Positions 21,167-28,744 of a stretch of 64,000 nt of DNA are shown here, piece by piece. A model generated the notes under the pieces. The model was not told the DNA's origin. It saw nothing but the letters and a program-made list of their open reading frames with translations, and did not search any database. The position numbers and the translations under genes are program-made. Every line of letters begins with the position of its first letter. Within the stretch, counting starts at the first letter, position 1. This DNA is from Acidimicrobiia bacterium (lineage in GTDB: Bacteria; Actinomycetota; Acidimicrobiia; IMCC26256; JAGNEX01). Location of the stretch: contig JAGNEX010000006.1 in the NCBI GenBank assembly GCA_018003035.1, positions 1 through 64,000 on the forward strand, read 5' to 3'.

Positions 21167-21571
21167 ATGCCCAACGACGACAACCTCAAAGACCGTCTGA
21201 CCCCGGAGCAATACGCCGTCACGCAGCAAGCTGCAACCGAACGCGCATTCACCGGCGCCTATTGGGACACTAAGACGCCGGGGACCTACCGCTGCATCGT
21301 CTGTGAGATGCCGCTGTTCGAAAGCGACACCAAGTTCGATTCTGGAACCGGTTGGCCGTCGTTTTACGAGGCCATCGCAGATGACCGTGTCAGACGGATA
21401 GAAGACACAAGCCACGGTATGACCCGCGTCGAAGCGCGTTGCGCTAACTGTGACGCCCATTTGGGTCACGTCTTTCCCGACGGACCGCACCCAACGGGCG
21501 AACGCTTCTGTATGAATTCGGCCGCTCTCGACCTGGATCCGAAGAGCACCAAGGACGACGACGAGACCTAA
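21167..21571 (+). CDS. msrB: Peptide methionine-R-sulfoxide reductase MsrB
   Basis: This 134-residue enzyme reduces the R-epimer of methionine sulfoxide and complements MsrA encoded just upstream. The zinc site is two CxxC pairs (CIVC near 41 and CANC near 88), and the catalytic cysteine lies in RFCMNSAAL near 113, with [11 protein letters not shown] and [10 protein letters not shown] conserved. The frame is open 66 codons upstream within msrA, but family homology begins at the ATG 21167 ([16 protein letters not shown]). The ribosome site is weak (GAAAG), so translation may depend on coupling with msrA. Confidence 0.95.
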   Translation: MPNDDNLKDRLTPEQYAVTQQAATERAFTGAYWDTKTPGTYRCIVCEMPLFESDTKFDSGTGWPSFYEAIADDRVRRIEDTSHGMTRVEARCANCDAHLGHVFPDGPHPTGERFCMNSAALDLDPKSTKDDDET

Positions 21572-21610
21572 ACGAAGTTCGTTTTTGAGTTTTCGGCGAT
21601 TTGGTACAAT
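21570..21610 (+). promoter_or_regulatory. Operator and promoter of the second PF09995 oxygenase
   Basis: A perfect 15-bp dyad AAACGAA-G-TTCGTTT (21570-21584) overlaps the expected -35 region, and TACAAT (21605-21610) is a good -10. The msrB stop overlaps the dyad's left edge. The -10 ends 9 nt before the ATG at 21620, so the transcript should be leaderless or nearly so. A TetR gene downstream is the likely ligand-responsive partner (inferred). Confidence 0.6.
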
Positions 21611-21619
21611 GTGGTTCTT

Positions 21620-22543
21620 ATGTACCAGGTCGACGTCACCAAACCAGTTCCCGCCGATCGCTCAGAGATCTTCCCGCCGCTGGCGCTGAACTCGGAGTCC
21701 TTACTGTGGCGCTACGCCGATCAGCGGATGGGCCTAACCGGCCTCGCCGCCGGGTTGCTGCAGCTGATGCACCCCGGGATCGGCGCAGGCGTCGTCAGCC
21801 ATTCGAACTTCTTTGATGACCCGTGGGACCGGATTTTCCGGTCCTTGCCGCAGATCATGTCGGTGATCTTTGAGGCACCCGGCGAGCCCGCTGAGCGGGC
21901 GGGACGCAAAGTGCGTAATCACCATCGCCGAATCAACGGCGTCGACTACCTCGGGCGTCAGTACGATGCCTTAGACCCTGAGACGTACTGGTTTGCACAC
22001 GCGACCTTCCAGTACAGCGTGCACGAAGTAGCCGAGAACTACTCGTTTAACCGGATGACCCTGCCCCTCAAAGAGCAGCTGTACCGCGAGGGCGTCGAGT
22101 GGTACCGGCGGTACGACGTTCCCATGGACCCGGTCCCGCCCGACCACGCCGCCTTCGTCACCAAATGGTCCGAGGTCTGCACGACCGTCTTGGAAATCAC
22201 CCCCGCGGCAGACAGAGCACTCGACATCGCGCTGAACGGGTCTGCCAACCTCACCATCTTGCCGACCTGGACCGAACCTCTGCAGAAGTACGTCATCACG
22301 CCGGTGCTGCGGTTGACCGCCCTGGGAGGCATGCCGCCTATCGTTCGCGATCGCTTCGGACTGCCGTGGACGCTCGAGAATCAGGTCGAGCTCGGCATCT
22401 TGCGCCAAGTCATCAAACGCACGTGGCGATTCACCCCAGAATGGCTGCGTTGGGGACCGCAAGGGGTCGCCGGCCGCCAGCGCGAGCGCATCGAACGAAA
22501 ACTGGCTTCGATCGAGGCAGACGTCTCGATCGAAGCGGCCTAA
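21620..22543 (+). CDS. PF09995 (MpaB/Lcp-type, DUF2236) oxygenase
   Basis: This 307-residue protein belongs to the haem-oxygenase-like family that includes fungal MpaB and bacterial Lcp, but it is the short cytoplasmic form without a signal peptide. Recognisable blocks are LLQLMHPGIGAGVVSHSNFF (near 50), the HHRRING motif near 98, YDALDPETYWFAHATFQYSV (near 112) with candidate haem-ligand His, and GLPWTLENQVEL near 250. The ATG at 21620 lies 9 nt after the -10 TACAAT. A GTG 9 bp earlier would fall on the promoter. The substrate is unknown, and oxidative cleavage or oxidation of a lipid or terpenoid-like compound is only a family-level guess. Its TetR partner begins 30 bp after the stop. Confidence 0.8.
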   Translation: MYQVDVTKPVPADRSEIFPPLALNSESLLWRYADQRMGLTGLAAGLLQLMHPGIGAGVVSHSNFFDDPWDRIFRSLPQIMSVIFEAPGEPAERAGRKVRNHHRRINGVDYLGRQYDALDPETYWFAHATFQYSVHEVAENYSFNRMTLPLKEQLYREGVEWYRRYDVPMDPVPPDHAAFVTKWSEVCTTVLEITPAADRALDIALNGSANLTILPTWTEPLQKYVITPVLRLTALGGMPPIVRDRFGLPWTLENQVELGILRQVIKRTWRFTPEWLRWGPQGVAGRQRERIERKLASIEADVSIEAA

Positions 22544-22573
22544 TCCCGACCTCTCCAGAGAAGCGGCCCCAAC

Positions 22574-23203
22574 TTGGCGCGCAAAGTTCCCCAACTCGCG
22601 ATCGATTCGGTCCTCGCCGAAATGATGGGCACCGGCTCGCTTCCCGAGCGCGATGTCGCCGTGCTCACCTGCGTGACGTCGCTGATGGACACCGCCGGGT
22701 TGCGCGGTTGGACCATCGACGACGTCGTCGGCCAGACGGGGGTTGCGCGAACGACGATCTATCGCCGTTTCGGCGACCGAGACGATTTGGTCCACGCGGC
22801 GTTGGCCTACGAAATCTCAGGCATGTTCCCCGCGCTGGCTCGACGCGTCAGCGATGTCCCCGACCTGATCGACCGAGTCGCCGAAGGCCTGCTCCAGGGA
22901 GTCAATCTGGTCAGGCGGTCGATGCTAGGGCGCCTGCTCGCGACCGATCCCGACCAGTTGGTGCCACTGTTCTCCGTCGAGGCCGGACCCCTCATGGCGG
23001 TCGCTATCGACTCGCTCGCATTCGTGGCCGCACAGGAATCACCCGAGTTTCCCCAGGCACAGGCGCGGGTGATCGGTGAAGTTCTGATCAGGCTTGCAAT
23101 CTCTGCGGTGCTGACACCGACCCCAACGTCGCTGTGGGACGGATCGCCAGAGAGCCGGCTCCGCCTTCGGGCGGTGATTCGATCGCTGCTCGGGGCGCGC
23201 TAA
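22574..23203 (+). CDS. TetR-family transcriptional regulator
   Basis: This 209-residue protein has a TetR helix-turn-helix (about residues 28-75; WTIDDVVGQTGVARTTIYRR, FGDRDDLVHAALAYE) and a helical C-terminal domain. It starts at a TTG (22574), 30 bp after the oxygenase gene, and is very likely co-transcribed with it. An ATG at 22622 would remove only the N-terminal tail. It is the plausible binder of the dyad AAACGAAGTTCGTTT before the oxygenase gene, which would give an autoregulated two-gene unit. The ligand is unknown. Confidence 0.82.
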   Translation: MARKVPQLAIDSVLAEMMGTGSLPERDVAVLTCVTSLMDTAGLRGWTIDDVVGQTGVARTTIYRRFGDRDDLVHAALAYEISGMFPALARRVSDVPDLIDRVAEGLLQGVNLVRRSMLGRLLATDPDQLVPLFSVEAGPLMAVAIDSLAFVAAQESPEFPQAQARVIGEVLIRLAISAVLTPTPTSLWDGSPESRLRLRAVIRSLLGAR

Positions 23204-23309
23204 ACATCGCCAAACAGGCAGTCGATGCCCGCCGAACTGGGCGGAGAACAAGTGCCCTTGATGAGGGCGGAGATCGGTCAAGACAATCGCGTGTGTGCCG
23301 GGCTTGGGC

Positions 23310-23340
23310 CTACTGCACTCGCTGACGCGAGCTGCAGTAG
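23310..23340. terminator. Strong hairpin between convergent genes
   Basis: CTACTGCA and TGCAGTAG form the outer stem, with an inner CTCGC/GCGAG stem (one bulged base) and a 4-nt loop, about 13 bp in all. It sits between the convergent tetR and acyl-CoA dehydrogenase genes. No long T-run follows on either strand, so termination is likely but unproven. Confidence 0.5.
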
Positions 23341-23453
23341 TTCAATGTCATCCCCCGTACGACGACCCCGGCACACTGCTAGCGACCCCAACTCGTGGCG
23401 TCAGGGTAACACGCCGTGCCCGGAGACGAAACGCCCAGATCGATGCAAATCAA

Positions 23454-24614
23454 TCAAAAAGTTGTCGGCTCCACGATCGAACGTTTAGCGACCTCTTCGA
23501 GCATCACCTCGGTTGCGCCCCCACCAATCGGCAGAATTCGGGCGTCGCGGTACATCCGCTCGACGGTCGTTTCGCGGATATAGCCCATCCCGCCATGGAA
23601 CTGCACGCAGTCGTACATGATCTGGTTGATGACCTCAGCGCCGAACGCTTTGACCCCGGACATCTCTTTGACGTTGTCTTGGCCGTCCTCGCCAAGCCAA
23701 GCAGCGTGATACATGGCCGCCCGAACCGCGTCGAGGCGCGCTTGGTTCATCGCCATCCGCTGCCTAATCGCGCCCAGGTCGTACAGGGTTCCGCCAAATG
23801 CTTTGCGCTGTTGCGTATACGCGTTAGTGATGTCGATCGCCCGTTGCGCGGCGCCGACACCCATGCCGATCAACACCATGCGCTCGTTCTGGAAGTTGCG
23901 CATGGTCTCATAGAAGCCTCGGTGAACCGTCCCAAGGAGTTGATCGTCGGGGACCCACACGTCGTCGAGCACGAGCTCGGCGGTATCGGAGCTAAGCCAT
24001 CCGTGCTTGTCGAGCTTCTTGGCGACCTGGAAACCTTCGGTACCGGCGGGGACGAGGAACATCGAGATCCCGTATCTGGCATCGGGGTCGGTGCGCGCCG
24101 CGATGATCGTCATGTCGCCGTAGACGGCGTTGGTGATGAACATCTTGGTGCCGTTGATTCGCCAGCCATCACCGTCTTTCACCGCGGTGCTCCGAATACC
24201 GGCGACGTCTGAACCGGCGTCGGGTTCGGTGATGCCGATCGACAAAATCGTCTCACCCGACAGCACTCCCGGAAGCCACCGTTCGAGCTGTTCGGGACTG
24301 CCCGAGTTGAGCAGGTGGGGTGCAGCCATGTCGGTGTGGACCAGAACGGTCACATCAAACCCGGCATAGGTTGACGAGCCGAGCGCCTCGGCGAACGTGG
24401 CAGATGCGAGCGGTCCCAGGCCAATGCCGCCGTGCACTTCGGGAACACGGAGTCCGAACATGCCGAGCGAACCCATGTGCCGGAGCACCTCGCGGGGCAC
24501 TTTGCCATCTACTTCCCACTGATCGCCGTGGGGAACCACCTCGTTCTCCACAAACGTGATCGTCTGCTGGCGGATCGCTTCCAGCTCGTCAGTCATATAG
24601 ATGTTGCGCGCCAT
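23454..24614 (-). CDS. Acyl-CoA dehydrogenase (LCAD/IVD-like active site)
   Basis: This 386-residue FAD enzyme introduces a trans-2 double bond into an acyl-CoA. Family blocks are ILSIGITEPDAGSDVAGI, GTKMFITNAVYGD, YTQQRKAFGGTLYD, FGAEVINQIMYDCVQFHGG and MGYIRETTVERMYRDARI. The Glu of the usual YEG position is replaced (PIGGGATEVM), but FQNERMVLIGMGVGAAQRAI places a Glu where LCAD and isovaleryl-CoA dehydrogenase keep their catalytic base. I therefore expect an active enzyme of that subtype; substrate chain length is not determinable. The start is the ATG 24614 with GGGGG upstream. It is divergent from mycothione reductase across 130 bp. Confidence 0.9.
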   Translation of the reverse strand: MARNIYMTDELEAIRQQTITFVENEVVPHGDQWEVDGKVPREVLRHMGSLGMFGLRVPEVHGGIGLGPLASATFAEALGSSTYAGFDVTVLVHTDMAAPHLLNSGSPEQLERWLPGVLSGETILSIGITEPDAGSDVAGIRSTAVKDGDGWRINGTKMFITNAVYGDMTIIAARTDPDARYGISMFLVPAGTEGFQVAKKLDKHGWLSSDTAELVLDDVWVPDDQLLGTVHRGFYETMRNFQNERMVLIGMGVGAAQRAIDITNAYTQQRKAFGGTLYDLGAIRQRMAMNQARLDAVRAAMYHAAWLGEDGQDNVKEMSGVKAFGAEVINQIMYDCVQFHGGMGYIRETTVERMYRDARILPIGGGATEVMLEEVAKRSIVEPTTF

Positions 24615-24744
24615 CGCGGCCCCCAGTCTTGGCCCAACAAGGTTCGTCAGAACCTTAGGAGACGGCACCCACGACAAACGAGACGCCTACGATGTCTCCG
24701 CGGCCTGTATCTACATCCCCAACGACACGCGGCGAGGAATAGCG

Positions 24745-26193
24745 ATGGAGCATTTTGATCTGATCATCCTCGGCGCCGGGTCGGGAAACAGTTTCGTCGG
24801 GCCCGAACACGACCATCTGAAGATTGCCATGGTCGAGCGGAACTTGTTTGGGGGAACCTGTCTGAACGTCGGATGTATCCCGACCAAGATGTTCACCCAC
24901 ACCGCCGATGTCGCCTATCAGGCCGATCACAGCGCACCCCTCGGTCTGGACATCGCTCTTGAGAAGGTCCGCTGGACCGACATCAGGGATCGCATCTTTG
25001 GACGCATCGACCCCATCCCGCCGAAGGGCAAGCACTACCGGGAGCACCTCGACAACTGGACGGTCTTCGACGGCACCGCCCGTTTTGTCGGACCCAAGAC
25101 GGTCGAGGTGCTCGGTGCTGACGGGTCGACCACTATTTCTGGTGACCAAATCGTCATCGCCACCGGCGCGTCAGCGGTGATCCCGCACGGCAGCGGGTTC
25201 TCCGACGTCCCGTACGAGACCTCCGACACGGTCATGCGGTTGGAAACGGTGCCCCGACACCTAATGATCATCGGGGGTGGGTTTATCGCGTGCGAGATGG
25301 CGCACATCTTCGGTTCGTTCGGGGCCGAGATCACCATCATGACGCGGGGTAAGTCCCTACTGCCCAGAACCGACCGGGCCATCTCGGCCGCGGTCACAGA
25401 GGAAATGTCGCGTCGGTTCACGGTGCTGCTGGAACGAAGTTCTGGAGAAGTCACCAGGGACGATGCAGGCGAGATCACGATCACCACCGGGGCAACCACG
25501 GTGACCGGCGATGTGGTGCTTCTCGCCACCGGACGGGACCCCAATACCGCTGACCTCAATCTGTCGGTGGCGGGAGTCGAGGTGGATGACCGCGGATATG
25601 TCATATCGGACGATCAGATGCGCACGACCGCCCCGGGCATCTGGGCACTGGGCGACGTCACCACCGACCTGCAGCTCAAACACGTCGCCAACGCCGAGGC
25701 TCGGATCGTCGGCCACAACATCATCAACCCCGACGACCTCCAGGCGATGGACTACGAAGCGGTGCCCTACGCGGTCTTCACCAAACCCCAGGTAGGCACG
25801 GTCGGCGCCACGGAGCAGCACTTGGAACGGATCGGGCAGGCCTATCGCGTCTACACCCAGCGCTACGCCGACGTCGCGTATGGCTGGGCCATCGAAGATA
25901 CGACGAGCTTCTGCAAGGTCCTCTCCGACGAGGCCGGGGAACGAGTGCTCGGCGCGCACATCGTCGGACCAAATGCGTCGATGCTCGTCCAACTCCTCGT
26001 CCAGGGCATGCGCCTCAACACCTCGATTAGCGAGATGGCGCGGGGCCAACTTTGGATCCACCCCGCTCTTTCAGAACTGGTCGAAAACGCCCTTCTGGGG
26101 ATCCTCAACCAAGGACCCGACGACGTGATCCATCCAGTGGGAAGCGCCCAACCCGAAGAGTTGGACCCGGACGCTAACTGTTCACTCGGGTGA
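24745..26193 (+). CDS. mtr: Mycothione reductase
   Basis: This 482-residue FAD/NADPH disulfide reductase regenerates mycothiol, the actinobacterial thiol buffer. It starts MEHFDLIILGAGSGNS; the GSGNS variant is characteristic of Mtr rather than lipoamide dehydrogenase. The redox disulfide is GGTCLNVGCIPTKMF, the NADPH fold is HLMIIGGGFIACEMAHIFGS, and the C-terminal His-Glu pair is HPALSELVENAL. The upstream open frame of 48 codons is ignored because GAGGA precedes the ATG at 24745. The C-terminus extends about 20 residues past the usual end, and its last 20 bp overlap the 3' end of yaaA on the other strand. Confidence 0.9.
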   Translation: MEHFDLIILGAGSGNSFVGPEHDHLKIAMVERNLFGGTCLNVGCIPTKMFTHTADVAYQADHSAPLGLDIALEKVRWTDIRDRIFGRIDPIPPKGKHYREHLDNWTVFDGTARFVGPKTVEVLGADGSTTISGDQIVIATGASAVIPHGSGFSDVPYETSDTVMRLETVPRHLMIIGGGFIACEMAHIFGSFGAEITIMTRGKSLLPRTDRAISAAVTEEMSRRFTVLLERSSGEVTRDDAGEITITTGATTVTGDVVLLATGRDPNTADLNLSVAGVEVDDRGYVISDDQMRTTAPGIWALGDVTTDLQLKHVANAEARIVGHNIINPDDLQAMDYEAVPYAVFTKPQVGTVGATEQHLERIGQAYRVYTQRYADVAYGWAIEDTTSFCKVLSDEAGERVLGAHIVGPNASMLVQLLVQGMRLNTSISEMARGQLWIHPALSELVENALLGILNQGPDDVIHPVGSAQPEELDPDANCSLG

Positions 26194-26956
26194 AAACGGG
26201 CTGATCATCGGTGGAGAGGTCTGGCGCGTAGCGATAGCCCAAACCGGTGAAAGCCTTGAGCTCACCGACGTTTTGAACGCGTTCGGAGATGATCCAGCCG
26301 GTCATCTCGCCTCGAGCCCGCTTCGCGTAGAAACTGACGATCCTGAAATCAACCCCGTCTCGGCTGTCCAAGAACTTGGGCGAGGTGACCGGAAAGTCGA
26401 GATCGTCAAGGTCGACCGCCGTGAAGTACTCCTTCGACGCGAGATTGACTAGGGCTGTTTCTCCGGGGGAGTCGTCCATGTCTGCGTTCAGCATCTCGCT
26501 GATCTGTTCGCCCCAGAACTGATAGAGGTTCGCCCCGCGGTCCGTCTTGAGCTTGGTTCCCATCTCGAGGCGATACGGCTGGATCAGGTCGAGGGGTCGG
26601 AGCACGCCGTAAAGACCGGACAAGATCCGAAGGACCTTCTGGCTGTACTCAAAATCGGCCTGATCGAATCGGTGGGACGCGTCGAGACCCCGATAGACGT
26701 CGCCGTCAAAGGCCAAAACGGCCTGGCGAGCGTTGTCGGGTTCGAACGGCACCGTCCACTCCTGGAACCGCTCAAAGTTCAGCTCGGCAAGTGCGGGCGA
26801 AATCGACATCAGCGACGCGATCTCACTGGGAGATTTGCGGGCCATGATGCCGACAAGTGATTCGGACCGTTCGAGTTGGCGGGGGACGGTGTACATCGGG
26901 GTCGCCAGTGGAGACTCGAAATCGAGGGACTTGGCGGGCGAGACGACTACCAACAT
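26174..26956 (-). CDS. yaaA: Peroxide stress protein YaaA (DUF328)
   Basis: This 260-residue protein matches the YaaA/DUF328 family: N-terminus MLVVVSPAKSLDFESP, then VLAFDGDVYRGLDA near 81, LRILSGLYGVLRPLDLIQPY (near 110), RLEMGTKLKTDRGANLY, and VSFYAKRARGEMTGWII near the end. In E. coli YaaA lowers free iron and so limits Fenton damage; the molecular activity is DNA-binding-like and incompletely known. Its convergent neighbour is mycothione reductase, another oxidative stress function, and the stops overlap by 20 bp. The ATG at 26956 has no clear ribosome site. Confidence 0.92.
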   Translation of the reverse strand: MLVVVSPAKSLDFESPLATPMYTVPRQLERSESLVGIMARKSPSEIASLMSISPALAELNFERFQEWTVPFEPDNARQAVLAFDGDVYRGLDASHRFDQADFEYSQKVLRILSGLYGVLRPLDLIQPYRLEMGTKLKTDRGANLYQFWGEQISEMLNADMDDSPGETALVNLASKEYFTAVDLDDLDFPVTSPKFLDSRDGVDFRIVSFYAKRARGEMTGWIISERVQNVGELKAFTGLGYRYAPDLSTDDQPVFTRVNS

Positions 26957-27346
26957 GCCGACTTTTTACCCGATGAACCCCCGCGAACGCCCGTTCAACG
27001 TCCTCCAACACCAGATCGTCGGATGTCGGTCGGGTCATCACAGCGCGTCCTGTGTTCCAACAGTCTCCCGTGCCGGGGTCAATTCAACGGTGGGCGCCTC
27101 GATTTCATCCCGTTCGGTTCAACGGACATGTCGGCCTGACCTGGGCTGCTAGGGGCACTATTGTACGAAGCCATACGGTATGGCTCCGTACAAAGTCGCA
27201 GGACGGGCGGCTCGGAAACAAGCGGTGCGCTCCTTGGCCGCGCTGGGTCCGCCTTCGTTGCGAGCGCGTTATCGACGGAACCGTCCCAGGTGCCCAGCTA
27301 CACATTTCCAAAAGGCACTACCCCAGATCGCAGCAAGGATCGTGTG
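26957..27346. other. Divergent intergenic region yaaA / cytochrome P450
   Basis: About 390 bp with no convincing gene. Its one notable element is the 33-bp nested dyad at 27161-27193. No clear -35/-10 pair could be assigned to either flanking gene. Confidence 0.4.
27161..27193. promoter_or_regulatory. 33-bp nested inverted repeat, candidate operator
   Basis: The inner dyad AGCCATAC-G-GTATGGCT is perfect (8+8). The outer arms TTGTACG and CGTACAA are perfect 7+7, separated from the inner dyad by one A/C mismatch. It lies 154 bp before the P450 ATG and about 205 bp from yaaA. The size suits a repressor binding as two dimers. No regulator gene adjoins it. Confidence 0.6.
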
Positions 27347-28639
27347 ATGAGCGAACAAGAAACCATTCCGTTTTCTCAAACGATGGACGAGATCGTCCTA
27401 GACAGTGACCCTCGGGGGCGGATCTTCGTCGACCCGACGGCATGGACGGATATGACCAGTTGGCACGAGCAGGCAGCAGAGCTGCGCAACGAGCCTCCGA
27501 TTCGTGTCGAGCCTCGGGGCTTCACCCCTTTCTGGGCGCTGACCCGCCACGCTGATGTGTTCGAAGCGAGTCGGCGCTCCGACGTCATGTGGAACACGCT
27601 GGCATCGGTGCTCGCCCCAATCGCTTCACTGCAATGGATGATCGAGCGCGGGATTCCCGTGCCGAAGACGCTCATCCACATGGACGGTGAAGAACACACC
27701 AAGTACCGCGGCGTGACCAGCGACTGGTTCCGCCCGTCAGAGGTCAAGCGGCGTGGCGAAGACATAGACGCGATCGCAGACGAGTACATCGAACTGATGG
27801 CCGGTATGGGCGGCGAATGCGACTTTGCATCCGACATCGCACAGCCCTTCACGCTGCGGGTGATCATGAGCATCTTCGGAGTGCCGAAGGAAGACGAAAA
27901 GCTCATGTTGGAGTTGACCCAAGGGCTCTTTGGCGCCTCGGACCCCGAGTTTTCTGGAGGCACCGACAACCCAGAGCAGCGGATGTTTGAGACGGTCATG
28001 CAGTTCGTCATGTACTTCGCTGACCTGACGAACAAGCGCCGCGAGGTGCCGACCGATGACTTGGCAACGCTGATCGCAACCGGTCAGGTCGACGGCTGCC
28101 CGATGGGCGATATTGAGCGCCTCTGGTACTACATCATCGTTGCAACCGCTGGCCACGACACCACGTCGTTCGCAATGTCCGGCGGTATGCAAGCGCTCTT
28201 GGCGAACCCCGACCAGCTAGCCGATCTGTCAGACAACCCCGCCTTAGCGGTCAACGCCGCTGAAGAGATGTTCCGCTGGACCTCTCCCGTCCGGCACTTT
28301 CTGCGGTTTGCCCAAGAAGACGTCACCATCGGCGAGCTCGACATTCCCGCAGGTGAAGCGGTGCTGCTCTCGTACCCGGCGGCGAACCGCGACGAGCGGG
28401 TGTTCGAAAACGGGATGCAGTTCGACATCCGGCGCCCCGGACTGGAGCGCATCTTGAGCTTCGGCGTCGGCAAGCACTACTGCCTGGGCGCTCACTACGC
28501 CCGCCGCGAACTGCGCACCTTCATCCCGCGGATGTTTCAGCGCTTCACCGACTTTCAGTACGCCGGCGATGCCCAGTGGGCCGAAGCGCATTTTGTCTCG
28601 GGTGTGAAGCACCTCCCGATCACCTACCGCACCAAGTAG
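27347..28639 (+). CDS. Cytochrome P450
   Basis: This 430-residue soluble bacterial P450 (haem monooxygenase) has a normal I-helix oxygen site (ATAGHDTTSFAMSGG), the K-helix EEMFRWTSPVRHFLR (ExxR) and the haem-Cys loop FGVGKHYCLGAHYARRELR. The block MDGEEHTKYRGVTSDWFRPS is typical of actinobacterial CYPs acting on lipids or sterol-like compounds, but the substrate cannot be deduced. The ATG at 27347 follows AAGGAT; the frame upstream is open but not P450-like. No ferredoxin gene is beside it. Convergent with the molybdopterin oxidoreductase. Confidence 0.92.
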   Translation: MSEQETIPFSQTMDEIVLDSDPRGRIFVDPTAWTDMTSWHEQAAELRNEPPIRVEPRGFTPFWALTRHADVFEASRRSDVMWNTLASVLAPIASLQWMIERGIPVPKTLIHMDGEEHTKYRGVTSDWFRPSEVKRRGEDIDAIADEYIELMAGMGGECDFASDIAQPFTLRVIMSIFGVPKEDEKLMLELTQGLFGASDPEFSGGTDNPEQRMFETVMQFVMYFADLTNKRREVPTDDLATLIATGQVDGCPMGDIERLWYYIIVATAGHDTTSFAMSGGMQALLANPDQLADLSDNPALAVNAAEEMFRWTSPVRHFLRFAQEDVTIGELDIPAGEAVLLSYPAANRDERVFENGMQFDIRRPGLERILSFGVGKHYCLGAHYARRELRTFIPRMFQRFTDFQYAGDAQWAEAHFVSGVKHLPITYRTK

Positions 28640-28666
28640 ACCAACGACACATAGCGATCCGAACGC

Positions 28667-28703
28667 CCTTCGGGGGGGACTGCTGAAGTCCCGCCCTCGA
28701 AGG
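28667..28703. terminator. Hairpin between convergent P450 and molybdopterin genes
   Basis: Outer stem CCTTCG/CGAAGG and inner stem GGGACT/AGTCCC close on a 5-nt loop. It lies 27 bp after the P450 stop and 41 bp after the other gene's stop, so it could serve both. No strong T-run. Confidence 0.5.
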
Positions 28704-28744
28704 TCTAAACGCTTGGCCTTTGCGACGCTGCCCGGGTGGCCCCG

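Noticed and set aside
25357-26061. 234-codon minus-strand frame opposite mycothione reductase
   Set aside because: Shadow of a strong, family-conserved gene on the other strand. No domain or ribosome site.
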